This document shows, one piece after another, positions 28,067 to 37,327 of a DNA stretch of 64,000 nucleotides. The notes under the pieces were generated by a model, which was not told where the DNA came from, did not search any database, and saw only the letters and a list, made by a program, of their open reading frames with translations. The position numbers and the translations under genes were made by a program. The stretch's first letter is position 1. The number at the start of each line of letters is the position of its first letter. Source of the DNA: Halopseudomonas pertucinogena (lineage in GTDB: Bacteria; Pseudomonadota; Gammaproteobacteria; Pseudomonadales; Pseudomonadaceae); the NCBI RefSeq assembly GCF_014646575.1, contig NZ_BMNN01000003.1:213172-277171 (forward strand), given 5' to 3'.

Positions 28067-30343
28067 ATGACCGATTTTCAGTCCCTCAAGGTAACCAAAC
28101 GCGACGGCCGCCAGGAGCCCATCAACCTGGACAAGATCCATCGGGTCCTCGACTGGGCTGCCGAGGGGCTGAGCAACGTGTCGGTGTCCCAGGTCGAGCT
28201 GAAATCCCAGATCCAGCTGTATGACGGCATGCGCACCCAGGATATCCACGAGACCATCATCAAGGCCGCCGCCGACCTGATCTCCACCGAGACGCCGGAC
28301 TACCAGTACATGGCTGCGCGGCTGGCGATCTTCCATCTGCGCAAGATAGCCTATGGGCAGTTCGAGCCGCCACACCTGTTCGACCACGTCACCACCCTGA
28401 CCGAAATGAAGCGCTACGACCAGCACATCCTGCGCGACTACAGCCGTGACGAGTTCGACCAGCTGAACCAGCACATCGACCACAACCGCGACCTGAACTT
28501 CTCCTACGCCGCGGTCAAGCAGCTGGAAGGCAAGTACCTGATCCAGGACCGGGTCAGCCGCCGGGTCTATGAAAGCCCGCAGATGCTCTACATGCTGATC
28601 GGCATGTGCCTGTTCGCCGACTACCCGCGCGACACCCGGCTGGATTACATCAAGCGCTTCTACGATGCCATCTCGACCTTCAAGATCTCGCTGCCGACGC
28701 CGATCATGTCCGGCGTGCGCTCGCCCTCGCGCCAGTTCAGTTCCTGCGTGCTGATCGAGTGCGGCGACAGCCTGGATTCGATCAACGCCACCACCTCGGC
28801 CATCGTCAAGTACGTGTCCCTGCGGGCCGGCATCGGCATCAACGCCGGGCGCATCCGCGCCGTCGGCAGCCCGATCCGAGGCGGCGAGGCCCAGCACACC
28901 GGCTGCATCCCCTTCTTCAAGCTGTTCCAGGCGGCGGTCAAGTCCTGCTCCCAGGGCGGCGTGCGCGGCGGCGCGGCCACCCTGTTCTACCCGCTGTGGC
29001 ATCTGGAAGTGGAGTCGCTGCTGGTGCTGAAGAACAACCGCGGCGTGGAAGAAAACCGCGTCCGCCACATGGACTACGGCGTGCAGATCAACCGCACCCT
29101 GTACCAGCGCCTGATCAAGGGCGGCAACATCACCCTGTTCTCGCCCCATGAGGTACCCGGCCTGTACGAGGCCTTCTTCGCCGACCAGGACGAGTTCGAG
29201 CGGTTGTACGAGAAGTACGAGCAGGACCCGAACATCCGCAAGCGCAGCCTGCCGGCGGTCGAGCTGTTCAGCCTGATGATGCAGGAGCGCTCCAGCACCG
29301 GGCGCATCTATATCCAGAACGTCGACCACTGCAACACCCACAGCCCCTTCGACCCGAAGGTGGCGCCGGTGCGCCAGTCCAACCTGTGCCTGGAAATCGC
29401 CCTGCCCACCAGCCCACTGGAAAGCATGGACGACGCCAACGGCGAGATCGCCCTGTGCACCCTGTCGGCCCTGAATCTGGGGGCAATCAACAGCCTCGAC
29501 GAGCTGGAAGAGCTGGCCGAGCTCGCGGTACGCGCGCTGGACTCGCTGCTGGACTACCAGGACTACCCGATCGAGGCCGCGCGCAGGGCATCCATGAAGC
29601 GCCGTACCCTGGGTATCGGCGTGATCAACTTCGCCAACTACCTGGCGAAGAATGGCGCCAGGTACTCCGACGGCTCGGGCAACAACCTGACCCACCGCAC
29701 CTTCGAGGCGATCCAGTACTACCTGCTGCGCGCCTCCAACAAGCTGGCCCGGGAGCGTGGCGCCTGCAGCGGCTTCAACGAGACCACGTACGCCAAGGGC
29801 GTGCTGCCGATCGACACCTACAAGAAGGATCTGGACGCCGTCTGCTCCGAGCCGCTGCATCTGGACTGGGAAGCCCTCCGCGCCGACATCATCGCCCACG
29901 GCCTGCGCAACTCGACGCTGTCCTCGTTGATGCCGTCCGAGACCTCCAGCCAGATCTCCAACGCCACCAACGGCATCGAACCGCCCCGCGGGCTGGTCAC
30001 CGTCAAGCAGTCCAAGGATGGCATCCTCAAGCAGGTGGTGCCGGACTACGAGGAGCTCAAGGGCGCCTACGAGCTGCTGTGGCAGATGCCGAGCAATGAC
30101 GGCTACCTGCAGCTGGTGGGCATCATGCAGAAGTTCGTCGACCAGGCGATTTCTGCCAACACCAACTATGATCCGCAACGCTTCGAGGGCGGCCGGGTGC
30201 CGATGAAGCAGCTGCTCAAGGATCTGCTGACCGCATACAAGTTCGGGCTCAAGACCCTGTACTATCAGAACACCCGGGATGGGGCGGATGATGCGCAGGC
30301 GGATATGGCGGATGATTGTGCGGGTGGGGCGTGCAAGATCTGA
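28067..30343 (+). CDS. nrdA: Ribonucleoside-diphosphate reductase class Ia, alpha subunit
   Basis: A 758-residue large subunit that reduces ribonucleotides to deoxyribonucleotides in the cytoplasm. An N-terminal ATP-cone (about 1-95, LKVTKRDGRQEPINLDKIHR) senses ATP/dATP. The catalytic barrel has QFSSCVLIECGDSLDSI (first redox Cys), NLCLEIALPT (active-site Cys), and the C-terminal redox pair in DDCAGGACKI. It follows the E. coli NrdA closely in length and sequence, and has one ATP-cone. P. aeruginosa NrdA is about 200 residues longer, so this is a different subtype. AGGA before 28067 favours MTDFQS over the ATG at 28058. Confidence 0.96.
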   Translation: MTDFQSLKVTKRDGRQEPINLDKIHRVLDWAAEGLSNVSVSQVELKSQIQLYDGMRTQDIHETIIKAAADLISTETPDYQYMAARLAIFHLRKIAYGQFEPPHLFDHVTTLTEMKRYDQHILRDYSRDEFDQLNQHIDHNRDLNFSYAAVKQLEGKYLIQDRVSRRVYESPQMLYMLIGMCLFADYPRDTRLDYIKRFYDAISTFKISLPTPIMSGVRSPSRQFSSCVLIECGDSLDSINATTSAIVKYVSLRAGIGINAGRIRAVGSPIRGGEAQHTGCIPFFKLFQAAVKSCSQGGVRGGAATLFYPLWHLEVESLLVLKNNRGVEENRVRHMDYGVQINRTLYQRLIKGGNITLFSPHEVPGLYEAFFADQDEFERLYEKYEQDPNIRKRSLPAVELFSLMMQERSSTGRIYIQNVDHCNTHSPFDPKVAPVRQSNLCLEIALPTSPLESMDDANGEIALCTLSALNLGAINSLDELEELAELAVRALDSLLDYQDYPIEAARRASMKRRTLGIGVINFANYLAKNGARYSDGSGNNLTHRTFEAIQYYLLRASNKLARERGACSGFNETTYAKGVLPIDTYKKDLDAVCSEPLHLDWEALRADIIAHGLRNSTLSSLMPSETSSQISNATNGIEPPRGLVTVKQSKDGILKQVVPDYEELKGAYELLWQMPSNDGYLQLVGIMQKFVDQAISANTNYDPQRFEGGRVPMKQLLKDLLTAYKFGLKTLYYQNTRDGADDAQADMADDCAGGACKI

Positions 30344-30349
30344 AGGGGC

Positions 30350-30512
30350 TCCCCCTCTCCCCGGCCCTCTCCCGCGAGGGGGAGAGGGAGAAAAGCGGCG
30401 CAGGCATGTAGCTCGAGTACAGAGTGAAGCCTCTCCCTCACGATAGGTCGAGCAGAGAGCACAGACTAAAGCCCCTCTCCCCTTGCGGGAGAGGGGTTGG
30501 GGAGAGGGGGGA
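30350..30512. repeat. Inverted pair of CCCTCTCCC palindromic repeats between nrdA and nrdB
   Basis: Unit 1 (30350-30390) and unit 2 (30471-30511) are inverted copies of a C/T-rich element of the form CCCCTCTCCC-N-GCGGGAGAGGGG followed by GGGGAGAGGGG. Each can fold into a hairpin. Shorter direct similarity (TCGAG...AAGCC) also flanks the inner part. The element is inserted in the 231-bp nrdA–nrdB spacer of an operon. This type of C/T palindrome is widespread in gammaproteobacterial genomes. Confidence 0.75.
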
Positions 30513-30574
30513 AGCCAACAGCACCTCCCTCCCAAACAGTAACCTCCAGCTTTCAGGTTCCCCGAGGGGCCAAC

Positions 30575-31714
30575 ATGAAAATGAAATACAGCACCTTTTC
30601 CCAGACCGACAACAACCAGATGAACGAGCCGATGTTCTTCGGCCAGCCGGTCAACGTCGCCCGTTATGACCAGCAGAAATACCCCATCTTCGAAAAGCTG
30701 ATCGAGAAACAGCTGTCGTTCTTCTGGCGCCCGGAAGAAGTGGACGTGTCCCAGGACCGCATCGACTTCCGCAACCTGCCGGATCACGAGAAGCACATCT
30801 TTATCAGCAACCTGAAATACCAGACCCTGCTGGATTCCATCCAGGGCCGCAGCCCGAACGTGGCCTTCCTGCCGCTGGTGTCGATCCCCGAGCTGGAAAC
30901 CTGGATCGAGACCTGGTCGTTTTCCGAGACCATCCACAGCCGCTCCTACACCCACATCATCCGCAATATCGTCAACGATCCGGCGGTGGTGTTCGATGAC
31001 ATAGTCCGCAACCAGCACATCATCGAGCGTGCCGGGGACATCTCCAACTACTACGACGACCTGATCCAGTACGGCAACCTGTACAACCAGTTCGGCGAGG
31101 GCAGCCACCAGCTCAATGGCCAGACCGTCAACGTCAGCCTGTTCGAACTGAAGAAGAAGCTGTACCTGTGCATGATGTCGGTGAATGTGCTGGAGGCGAT
31201 CCGCTTCTATGTCAGCTTCGCCTGTTCCTTTGCCTTCGCCGAGCGCCGGCTGATGGAGGGCAACGCCAAGATCATCCGGCTGATCGCCCGGGACGAGGCG
31301 CTGCACCTGACCGGCACCCAGCACATCATCAACATCCTGCAGGAAGGCGACGACGATCCGCAGATGGCCGAGGTCGCCGAGGCCTGCCGGGCGCAGAGCA
31401 TCGAGATCTTCCGCCATGCCGCGGAGCAGGAGAAGAAGTGGGCCGAATACCTGTTCAAGGACGGCTCCATGATCGGCCTGAATTACAGCATCCTCAGCCA
31501 GTATGTGGAATACATCACCAATCTGCGGATGAGCGCGGTGGGGCTGGAACCGATCTTCCCCGGTGCCAGCCAGAATCCGATTCCCTGGATCAACGCCTGG
31601 CTGGTATCGGACAACGTGCAGGTGGCGCCCCAGGAGGTGGAGGTCAGTTCCTACCTGGTCGGCCAGATCGACTCCGAGGTCTCGGTCGAGGACCTGGGCG
31701 ATTTCGAGCTGTAA
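30575..31714 (+). CDS. nrdB: Ribonucleoside-diphosphate reductase class Ia, beta subunit
   Basis: A 379-residue small subunit carrying the diiron–tyrosyl radical that starts catalysis in NrdA. Visible ligands include Asp87, Glu118 and His121. The radical tyrosine is Tyr125 in HSRSYTHI, and the second ligand set falls in [16 protein letters not shown]. The C-terminus, which binds NrdA, ends [20 protein letters not shown] and a short tail, as in E. coli. The ATG at 30575 has GAGGGG about six bases before it. The spacer from nrdA holds a palindromic repeat pair. Confidence 0.96.
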   Translation: MKMKYSTFSQTDNNQMNEPMFFGQPVNVARYDQQKYPIFEKLIEKQLSFFWRPEEVDVSQDRIDFRNLPDHEKHIFISNLKYQTLLDSIQGRSPNVAFLPLVSIPELETWIETWSFSETIHSRSYTHIIRNIVNDPAVVFDDIVRNQHIIERAGDISNYYDDLIQYGNLYNQFGEGSHQLNGQTVNVSLFELKKKLYLCMMSVNVLEAIRFYVSFACSFAFAERRLMEGNAKIIRLIARDEALHLTGTQHIINILQEGDDDPQMAEVAEACRAQSIEIFRHAAEQEKKWAEYLFKDGSMIGLNYSILSQYVEYITNLRMSAVGLEPIFPGASQNPIPWINAWLVSDNVQVAPQEVEVSSYLVGQIDSEVSVEDLGDFEL

Positions 31715-31715
31715 G

Positions 31716-31979
31716 GTGCAGGTCTATACCCGCGATACCTTCTTCGAGCTGGGTGAGGAAGAAACCCTGCTCGAAGGGCTCGAGCGCACCGGTCACCATG
31801 TCGAATACCAGTGCCGCAGTGGCTACTGCGGGGCCTGCCGGATCAAACTCAAGGTCGGCAGCGTGGTCTACCCCACTGCCCCGCTGGCCTTCATCAAGCG
31901 CGACGAGATACTGCCCTGCTGCTGCCGGCCGGCGGAGCCGATCGTCATCGACGATGTACCGCTGAAAAGCAAACTCTGA
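31716..31979 (+). CDS. yfaE: 2Fe-2S ferredoxin YfaE, NrdB cofactor maintenance
   Basis: An 87-residue plant-type ferredoxin that reduces the NrdB diiron centre and supports radical regeneration. Cluster ligands are Cys33, Cys38 and Cys41 in YQCRSGYCGACR, with the fourth in ILPCCC (Cys68-70). It begins with GTG one base after the nrdB stop, so it is tightly coupled; a longer in-frame reading lies inside nrdB. This nrdA–nrdB–yfaE order is the enterobacterial arrangement. Confidence 0.92.
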   Translation: MQVYTRDTFFELGEEETLLEGLERTGHHVEYQCRSGYCGACRIKLKVGSVVYPTAPLAFIKRDEILPCCCRPAEPIVIDDVPLKSKL

Positions 31980-31988
31980 GGTATGCCG

Positions 31989-32519
31989 ATGTTCACCATC
32001 CAACCCATGGACGCGGAGTACTACCGCAGCCAGACCCGCCGCAGCACCCTGATCATCTGCGCGATTCTGGCGGCGCTCTGCTTCCTGATGGCCTCCGCCT
32101 CCATTGCCCTGTTCGGCGGCGCCGAGGGCAGCAACTTCCGCTGGAACCTCGCCGGGGTGATTGCCGGGGTGCTGCTGACCATCGCCGTGGTCCGATACTT
32201 TCTGTGGGAACAGCCGTGGATGGCGCCCGCCGCCTACGGCTTTCGCCTCAAGCGCAACCTGATGAAGATCACCAATATCCTGCACCAGGTCGAGGCCGGT
32301 GCTGCGGCCGACGACCCCGTGGCCATGCGGGTGCTGCGCTTCTATCACCTGGGGCTGTTGCAGATGCACACGCTGGAAGACAACAGCACCGCCATCAGCG
32401 ACATGGTCGGCAAGATCGATCTGCACCGGGCGCGGATGCTGGAACAGGGGCTGGACCCCGAGCAGAACAGCCTCGATCCCGCCTGGCTGGAGGATATCCG
32501 CAGTCGCTGGGGCAAGTGA
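31989..32519 (+). CDS. DUF3087 family membrane protein
   Basis: A 176-residue protein with two predicted membrane helices (about residues 17-40 and 52-70) and a soluble helical C-terminus. It matches the pattern of DUF3087 proteins of Pseudomonas, of unknown function. The ATG at 31989 has GAGG seven bases upstream; the in-frame ATG at 31983 is too close to that site. It follows yfaE by 9 bp and may be the last gene of the nrd operon. Role in nucleotide metabolism is not shown. Confidence 0.75.
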   Translation: MFTIQPMDAEYYRSQTRRSTLIICAILAALCFLMASASIALFGGAEGSNFRWNLAGVIAGVLLTIAVVRYFLWEQPWMAPAAYGFRLKRNLMKITNILHQVEAGAAADDPVAMRVLRFYHLGLLQMHTLEDNSTAISDMVGKIDLHRARMLEQGLDPEQNSLDPAWLEDIRSRWGK

Positions 32520-32536
32520 GGAAAGCGGAAACAGAC

Positions 32537-32559
32537 GGGCCGCTGCAGAGCAGCGGCCC
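32537..32559. terminator. Hairpin between convergent genes
   Basis: GGGCCGCTG (32537-32545) pairs perfectly with CAGCGGCCC (32551-32559) across a 5-nt loop. It lies in the 48-bp gap between the DUF3087 and DUF1329 genes. There is no clear T-run. Confidence 0.5.
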
Positions 32560-32567
32560 GGGCGATA

Positions 32568-33905
32568 TCAGTTACCCGCGCGGCGCAGTGCCTGGGGAGT
32601 GAAATCCTGGGGTGACATCGGGTAGTCGAAGTCGTACATGGGCTCGTTGTTGTCCAGCCCGTCGACGAAGTAGTTGCCGGTTTTCAGGTGGTACAGGGTT
32701 TCCAGGGTAGCCTGGAACATCGGCACATCATAGTAGTTGATCGGGTGGCTTTCCTGCAGCCCGACCAGCTCGTCCTTGGCGTCGTACAGGTCAACCGCCA
32801 CGATCTGCCAGCTGTCCTCGTCCACATAGAACCGGCGCGTATGGTAGGGGTGCGAGAAACCGGTACGCAGCTTCGCCTCCACTTCCCATACCCGGTGCAA
32901 TTCGTAGCGCAGCAGCTCCGGGTTTACCGTCTTCGGCAGCACGATCTGATCGTAGGGAATGCCCTGCTGGTGAACGGCGTAGCTGTTGTAGGGCACCAGC
33001 ATTTCCCGCTTGCCCACCAGCGTCCAGTCGTAACGGTCCGGCGCGCCATTATAGGAATCCACTACGTCGGCAGTGGCCAGGCCGCTGGTGTCCGGCTGGA
33101 TGGAGTCATAGGCCAGCGAAGGCAGACGGCGTACCCGACGGTCGTTCGGGCTGTAGCGCCAGGCGCGGCGAGTGGTCAGCACCTGGTCAAGCGGGTCCTG
33201 CACCACCAGCGAGGTGCCGGACAGCTTTGCCGGCGCCGTCACATGATAGCGGTAGTACAACAGGGTGTTGTCCATCGCTTCCGGGGTCATGCCCTCGCGG
33301 TTGTAGATGTAATAGATATAGCGGTCACGCTTGATCAGGTTGGCGCGGCCGTTGATTACCACCGCCTGGTTGTTGATGAACCGGGTCTGGTCGCCCTTGT
33401 AATGCAGGATGTGGTTCCAGATCACCTCCATCCCGTTCTGCGGAATCGGAAAGGGAATGCCCGCGACCGCACCGGAAATCCCGTTGCCGTTCTCGATCAG
33501 CTCGGCCTTTTCGGCGTTTTCACGGGTGGCATCATAGATGCGCTGGGGCGCTGAAGCGCTGCGGCGGGTGGGGAACACACGTACGTAATAGTCGGGGTTG
33601 CGCTCCAGCAGATCGACCAGGCCGACGGCCAGCAGATTGCGATTGCGCTCGACATCCTCGGCAGTGATACGGAAAAGCGGCTGGTCACCGGCGTAGGGAT
33701 CCGGATGATGCATTCCGGGCTGGTAGTGCGCCGGAGGGGTCACCCCACCGGTCCACTCGGGGATGGTACCCGCAGCATTGCCGGCCCGCTCTGCGCCCAG
33801 TGGGGTCAGGTCGGCACCCAGGCGGGCAGCCTGAACCGCATCCACCTTCGCCTGAGCCTGGCCAGCGGCGACGGCCAATAAGACAATCCCGAACATCCTG
33901 TACAT
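32568..33905 (-). CDS. DUF1329 domain protein, exported
   Basis: A 445-residue exported protein. The signal peptide is MYRMFGIVLLAVAAGQAQA (cut at about residue 19). The mature part is a DUF1329 domain, a family with an outer-membrane-lipoprotein-carrier-like fold often linked to hydrophobic-compound handling or transport in Pseudomonas. Segments such as GTIPEWTGG near the start and EVWEAKLRTG-like text near the end are family features. The ATG at 33905 has AAGGAG upstream. Exact function is unknown. Confidence 0.85.
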   Translation of the reverse strand: MYRMFGIVLLAVAAGQAQAKVDAVQAARLGADLTPLGAERAGNAAGTIPEWTGGVTPPAHYQPGMHHPDPYAGDQPLFRITAEDVERNRNLLAVGLVDLLERNPDYYVRVFPTRRSASAPQRIYDATRENAEKAELIENGNGISGAVAGIPFPIPQNGMEVIWNHILHYKGDQTRFINNQAVVINGRANLIKRDRYIYYIYNREGMTPEAMDNTLLYYRYHVTAPAKLSGTSLVVQDPLDQVLTTRRAWRYSPNDRRVRRLPSLAYDSIQPDTSGLATADVVDSYNGAPDRYDWTLVGKREMLVPYNSYAVHQQGIPYDQIVLPKTVNPELLRYELHRVWEVEAKLRTGFSHPYHTRRFYVDEDSWQIVAVDLYDAKDELVGLQESHPINYYDVPMFQATLETLYHLKTGNYFVDGLDNNEPMYDFDYPMSPQDFTPQALRRAGN

Positions 33906-33976
33906 GGTTACTCCTTGAAGATCTGATCTTGAACCGAGAACCAACTACCCCGAACGGGCAGCGATGGAAGGCGCGT

Positions 33977-33990
33977 GGTTCAGCTGAACC
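33977..33990. promoter_or_regulatory. Perfect palindrome in the DUF1329–TatD divergent region
   Basis: GGTTCAGCTGAACC is a perfect 14-bp palindrome, 72 bp upstream of the DUF1329 start. It may be an operator; the regulator is unknown. Confidence 0.35.
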
Positions 33991-34143
33991 CAATCAAAGC
34001 CCGCAACTTTACCTTTCAGCATCGCGGGAGACAACTGCGCCTCGCTTCCTTTACACAAAAATCGATGACGCTACGCTGCTCGCGCCGGACATTAGTTCTC
34101 GCTGCGCTTGCCTGCGGCCATGGTTATGCCGATGCTAATGGGC

Positions 34144-34941
34144 ATGACTGCCTATATCGACACTCATACCCATCTGGACTTTTCCGACTTTGACGCCGAC
34201 CGCGACGCGGTTCTGGACGACGCCACCCGCCTGGGCGTAAAGCGCATGCTGTTGATGGGCGTGACGCAGGACAACTGGCAGCGGATCTGGCACATGGTCG
34301 AATCCGACGACCGCCTGTTCGCCGCCTTCGGCCTGCATCCGGTATTTCTCGATCAGCACGGCGATACTGACCTCCGTCAGTTGCGCGAACGGCTTGAGCA
34401 GCACGCAGGGGACCCCCGCTGCTGCGCCGTCGGCGAATTCGGCCTGGATTACTACATCGACAACCCGGACCGCGACCGCCAGCAGGCGCTGTTCGAAGCC
34501 CAACTGCAGATGGCAGCGGATGCGGAGCTGCCCGCCCTGCTGCACGTGCGACGCGCCCACGCCCCGGTCATCGAAGCGCTCAAGCGCTATTCGCTGCGGC
34601 GCGGCGGGATCGTCCATGCCTTCTCCGGGAGCTATGAAGAGGCACGGGAATATATCCGGCTGGGTTTTCGCATCGGACTGGGGGGCGCGGCCACCTGGCC
34701 GCAGGCCAAACGCATGCACCGGGTCATTCCGCAGCTGCCCGCCGAGAGTCTGGTGCTGGAAACAGACAGCCCCGACATGGCCCCGGCCTTCGCGCCCTAC
34801 CAGCGCAACAGTCCGCAGAACCTGCCGCGCATCTGCGCGGAGCTTGCGGCCCTGCGTGGCGAAACAGCCGAAGAGCTGGCCCGCCAGTGCCTGCATAACA
34901 CCTGTGAATTGTTCGACTGGCCGCTGGCTGCGGTTTCCTGA
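34144..34941 (+). CDS. TatD-family metal-dependent hydrolase (YjjV-like)
   Basis: A 265-residue cytoplasmic TIM-barrel hydrolase with metal ligands in IDTHTHLDF, GLHPVFL, VGEFGLDYY, VHAFSGS and LETDSPDM. It resembles E. coli YjjV more than TatD itself. Family members act as 3'-5' exonucleases or D-aminoacyl-tRNA-type deacylases; which applies here is not known. The start is uncertain: ATG 34144 gives the normal family start but has a weak ribosome site, and other in-frame ATGs lie at 34120-34138. Confidence 0.85.
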   Translation: MTAYIDTHTHLDFSDFDADRDAVLDDATRLGVKRMLLMGVTQDNWQRIWHMVESDDRLFAAFGLHPVFLDQHGDTDLRQLRERLEQHAGDPRCCAVGEFGLDYYIDNPDRDRQQALFEAQLQMAADAELPALLHVRRAHAPVIEALKRYSLRRGGIVHAFSGSYEEAREYIRLGFRIGLGGAATWPQAKRMHRVIPQLPAESLVLETDSPDMAPAFAPYQRNSPQNLPRICAELAALRGETAEELARQCLHNTCELFDWPLAAVS

Positions 34942-34992
34942 CGCGCCGCGTCTGGTAGAGTCTGTAACAGCACACCGAGATCGAGGAGTTCC

Positions 34993-35460
34993 ATGCCACT
35001 GCTGGGTATCATCCTGTCCATCATATGGCTGGTATTACTGGTTCGCTTTCCGCGCGCCATGCTGCCGGCCAGCGCCATCCTGGTCGCCATCGCGCTGTTG
35101 CTGGGGGCAGCCGTAGGCATCTGGCAGTGGCAGCATGAGCGGCAGGTCTCCCGACTGGAGATCAGCGTGGAGTACCGACCCGAGGCTTGCGAGTTCGGCA
35201 GGCCGCTGCAGGTAACGATACACAATACCGGTTCACGCACCGCCAGCTGGATCAGCTGGCAGCTCCAGGCCGTGCAGCCCGGTTACAATACCAACCTGCT
35301 GGATCTCGGCGTGACTCGCAGCACCTACCGGCTGGACCGCCCGCTGCACGCAGATGAGCGCCAGCAGGAATGCCATGCGGTGCCACCGCTGCGCAGCGGT
35401 TTTCATCCTGCCGATCTGCAGTACCAGGCCGATCACATCCGGGCAGAATTCCAGCATTGA
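34993..35460 (+). CDS. Small membrane protein of unknown function
   Basis: 155 residues. Two N-terminal membrane helices (about residues 3-20 and 25-45) are followed by a roughly 100-residue soluble domain, probably periplasmic, with a beta-rich look (EISVEYRPEACEFGRPLQV and LQVTIHNTGSRTASWISW). Two cysteines (in EACEF and QQECH) could form a disulphide. I do not recognise the family. GAGGAG lies before the ATG. It lies 51 bp after the TatD-family gene and 30 bp before an SDR gene on the same strand, so it may be part of their operon. Confidence 0.65.
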   Translation: MPLLGIILSIIWLVLLVRFPRAMLPASAILVAIALLLGAAVGIWQWQHERQVSRLEISVEYRPEACEFGRPLQVTIHNTGSRTASWISWQLQAVQPGYNTNLLDLGVTRSTYRLDRPLHADERQQECHAVPPLRSGFHPADLQYQADHIRAEFQH

Positions 35461-35490
35461 AGCCTGAACAATAACAAGGACAACAAGCAC

Positions 35491-36321
35491 ATGAGCAAAC
35501 CCGTCGCACTCATCACCGGCTGCTCCAGCGGCATCGGCCAGGCACTGGCTCAGGTCTGCCTGGATGAAGGCTATACCGTCTATGCCACGGCCCGTAACCC
35601 CGACAGCCTGACGCCGCTGACCAGCCGCGGCGCGATCGCCGTCACCCTCGACGTGAACCAGCCCGATCTGATCGCCGCGTGCGCCCAGCGCCTGCGCAAC
35701 GAAGCTGGCCGGCTGGACCTGCTGGTCAACAACGCCGGGTATGGCGCCATGGGCCCGGTGCTGGATGCGGACCGGGCCACCCTGCTCAGACAGTTCGACA
35801 CCAATGTGTTCGCACCGCTGGAAATGGTGCGCGCTCACGCCGACCTGCTGCGCGAGGCGAAGGGGCTGATCGTCAATATCGGCAGCGTATCGGGAATCAC
35901 CACCACACCTTTCTCCGGCGTGTATTGCGCCTCCAAGGCAGCCCTGCACGCCCTGTCGGATGCGCTGCGTCTGGAACTGGCGCCCTTTGACATCAGCGTC
36001 CTCACCGTTCAGCCCGGCGCCATCGCCTCCGAATTCGGCAACAACGCCAGCGCCGCCATAACCCTGGCCGACACGTCCTGGTTCAAGCCCTGGGAGAAGG
36101 CCGTTCAGGCTCGGGCTGCGGCGTCACAGAATGCAAAGTCGACACCGGCCCGGGAGTTCGCAGTGGAGCTGATGGGCTATATCCGCAATCCGCTGCGACC
36201 GGAGACTGCGCTGATCGGCTCCGGCGCCAGAAGCATGGTACGCCTGAAGCGCTGGCTGCCCACGTCGATACTCGACAGCCAGCTGCGCAGACGTTTCAGG
36301 CTGGACCGCAGGCTGGGCTGA
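35491..36321 (+). CDS. SDR-family oxidoreductase
   Basis: A 276-residue classical-type short-chain dehydrogenase with the cofactor motif TGCSSGIG at residues 9-16, NNAGYG and the catalytic YCASK following IGSVSG. Asp55-type residue in TLDVNQ is a typical adenine contact. It resembles the SDRs acting on retinol-, steroid- or fatty-chain-like substrates; substrate unknown. It follows the unknown membrane protein gene by 30 bp. Confidence 0.85.
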   Translation: MSKPVALITGCSSGIGQALAQVCLDEGYTVYATARNPDSLTPLTSRGAIAVTLDVNQPDLIAACAQRLRNEAGRLDLLVNNAGYGAMGPVLDADRATLLRQFDTNVFAPLEMVRAHADLLREAKGLIVNIGSVSGITTTPFSGVYCASKAALHALSDALRLELAPFDISVLTVQPGAIASEFGNNASAAITLADTSWFKPWEKAVQARAAASQNAKSTPAREFAVELMGYIRNPLRPETALIGSGARSMVRLKRWLPTSILDSQLRRRFRLDRRLG

Positions 36322-36416
36322 AACGCCTGCATCGAAAATACCGAAACACTTTTGTGCTGGCGGGTATGGGCTTACCTTTGGCACTATCCCCTGACTGATA
36401 ATTCCGGAGAGTGCCC

Positions 36417-37265
36417 ATGCGTTGGCTATTACCCTTTTTCGCCGTTTTCCTCATGGTCGGCCTTGCCGTACCCGATGCCGAGGCCCGTCGCATGGGCGGC
36501 GGCAAGAGTTTCGGCGCTGCCCCGATGCACAAGAGCCAGCCGGCTCAGCGGCAGACCCCGCAACAGCAGCAGGCCAACCCGCGTAACCAGCAGCAGAACC
36601 CCGCAGCCACCTCCGGTGCCAGCCGCTGGCTCGGCCCACTGGCCGGTATCGCTGCCGGGGGTCTGCTGGCTGCCATGCTGTTCGGTGATGGATTCCAGGG
36701 TCTGCAGCTGTTCGACATCCTGATCTTCGGCCTGATCGCCTTCGTGCTGTTCAAGCTGTTCCGTCGCCGCAGCGCACCGGCCATGCAACGCCAGCCCCAC
36801 CCCGCCGGCGGCCCCGCGGATATGGCGCACCAGCAGAACTGGCCCAGCCAGACAGCAGCTTCCCAACCAATGGCAGCGGCGCCGATCACCATGCAGGCGC
36901 CGGACTGGTTTGACGCAGACAGCTTCCTGAAGGGTGCGGAGGAGCACTTCTATACCCTGCAGCGTCACTGGCGCGACGGCGACGTCGAGGGCATGGCAGA
37001 ATATCTCGACCCTGCCGTACTGCAGCAGATCGTGGCTGCGCGCGCCGAAGCGCCGCCGAGCAGCAACGGCTTCGTGGAGGAGCTGGAAGTACGTCTGGAA
37101 GGCATTGAACAACGTGACGGGCGGACCATCGCCACCGTCGGCTTCACCGGCCTTGACCGCGACTTCCCCGCCGATGAAGGCGAGCGGTTCGATGAGAGCT
37201 GGCGTCTGGAGCGGGCGGACGGCGAGAACCAGCCGTGGATCATCTGCGGTATCCGCCAGAACTGA
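36417..37265 (+). CDS. Tim44-like domain membrane protein
   Basis: A 282-residue protein. The N-terminus is a signal anchor or signal peptide (residues 1-22, ending in AEA). A Gln/Pro-rich low-complexity linker follows (about residues 40-60), then a hydrophobic segment around 68-110 and a C-terminal Tim44-like domain (about 165-282, DWFDADSFLKGAEEHFYTLQ). Bacterial Tim44-like proteins are thought to associate with membranes; the role is unknown. GGAGA precedes the ATG at 36417. A strong terminator follows. Confidence 0.85.
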   Translation: MRWLLPFFAVFLMVGLAVPDAEARRMGGGKSFGAAPMHKSQPAQRQTPQQQQANPRNQQQNPAATSGASRWLGPLAGIAAGGLLAAMLFGDGFQGLQLFDILIFGLIAFVLFKLFRRRSAPAMQRQPHPAGGPADMAHQQNWPSQTAASQPMAAAPITMQAPDWFDADSFLKGAEEHFYTLQRHWRDGDVEGMAEYLDPAVLQQIVAARAEAPPSSNGFVEELEVRLEGIEQRDGRTIATVGFTGLDRDFPADEGERFDESWRLERADGENQPWIICGIRQN

Positions 37266-37277
37266 TTACTGGCGCAT

Positions 37278-37307
37278 AAAAAACCCTCGGCTAGCCGAGG
37301 GTTTTTT
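37278..37307. terminator. Bidirectional Rho-independent terminator
   Basis: A perfect 30-bp palindrome (A-run, CCCTCGGCTAGCCGAGGG, T-run) lies between the convergent Tim44-domain gene and roxR. It can end both transcripts. Confidence 0.9.
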
Positions 37308-37327
37308 GTTTCCGGTGGCCTGGAAAC

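Noticed and set aside
28034-31417. A 1127-codon open frame antisense to nrdA and nrdB
   Set aside because: It mirrors the coding strand of two certain genes, contains the palindromic repeat of their spacer, and shows no recognisable domain. It is a by-product of high GC in the third codon position.
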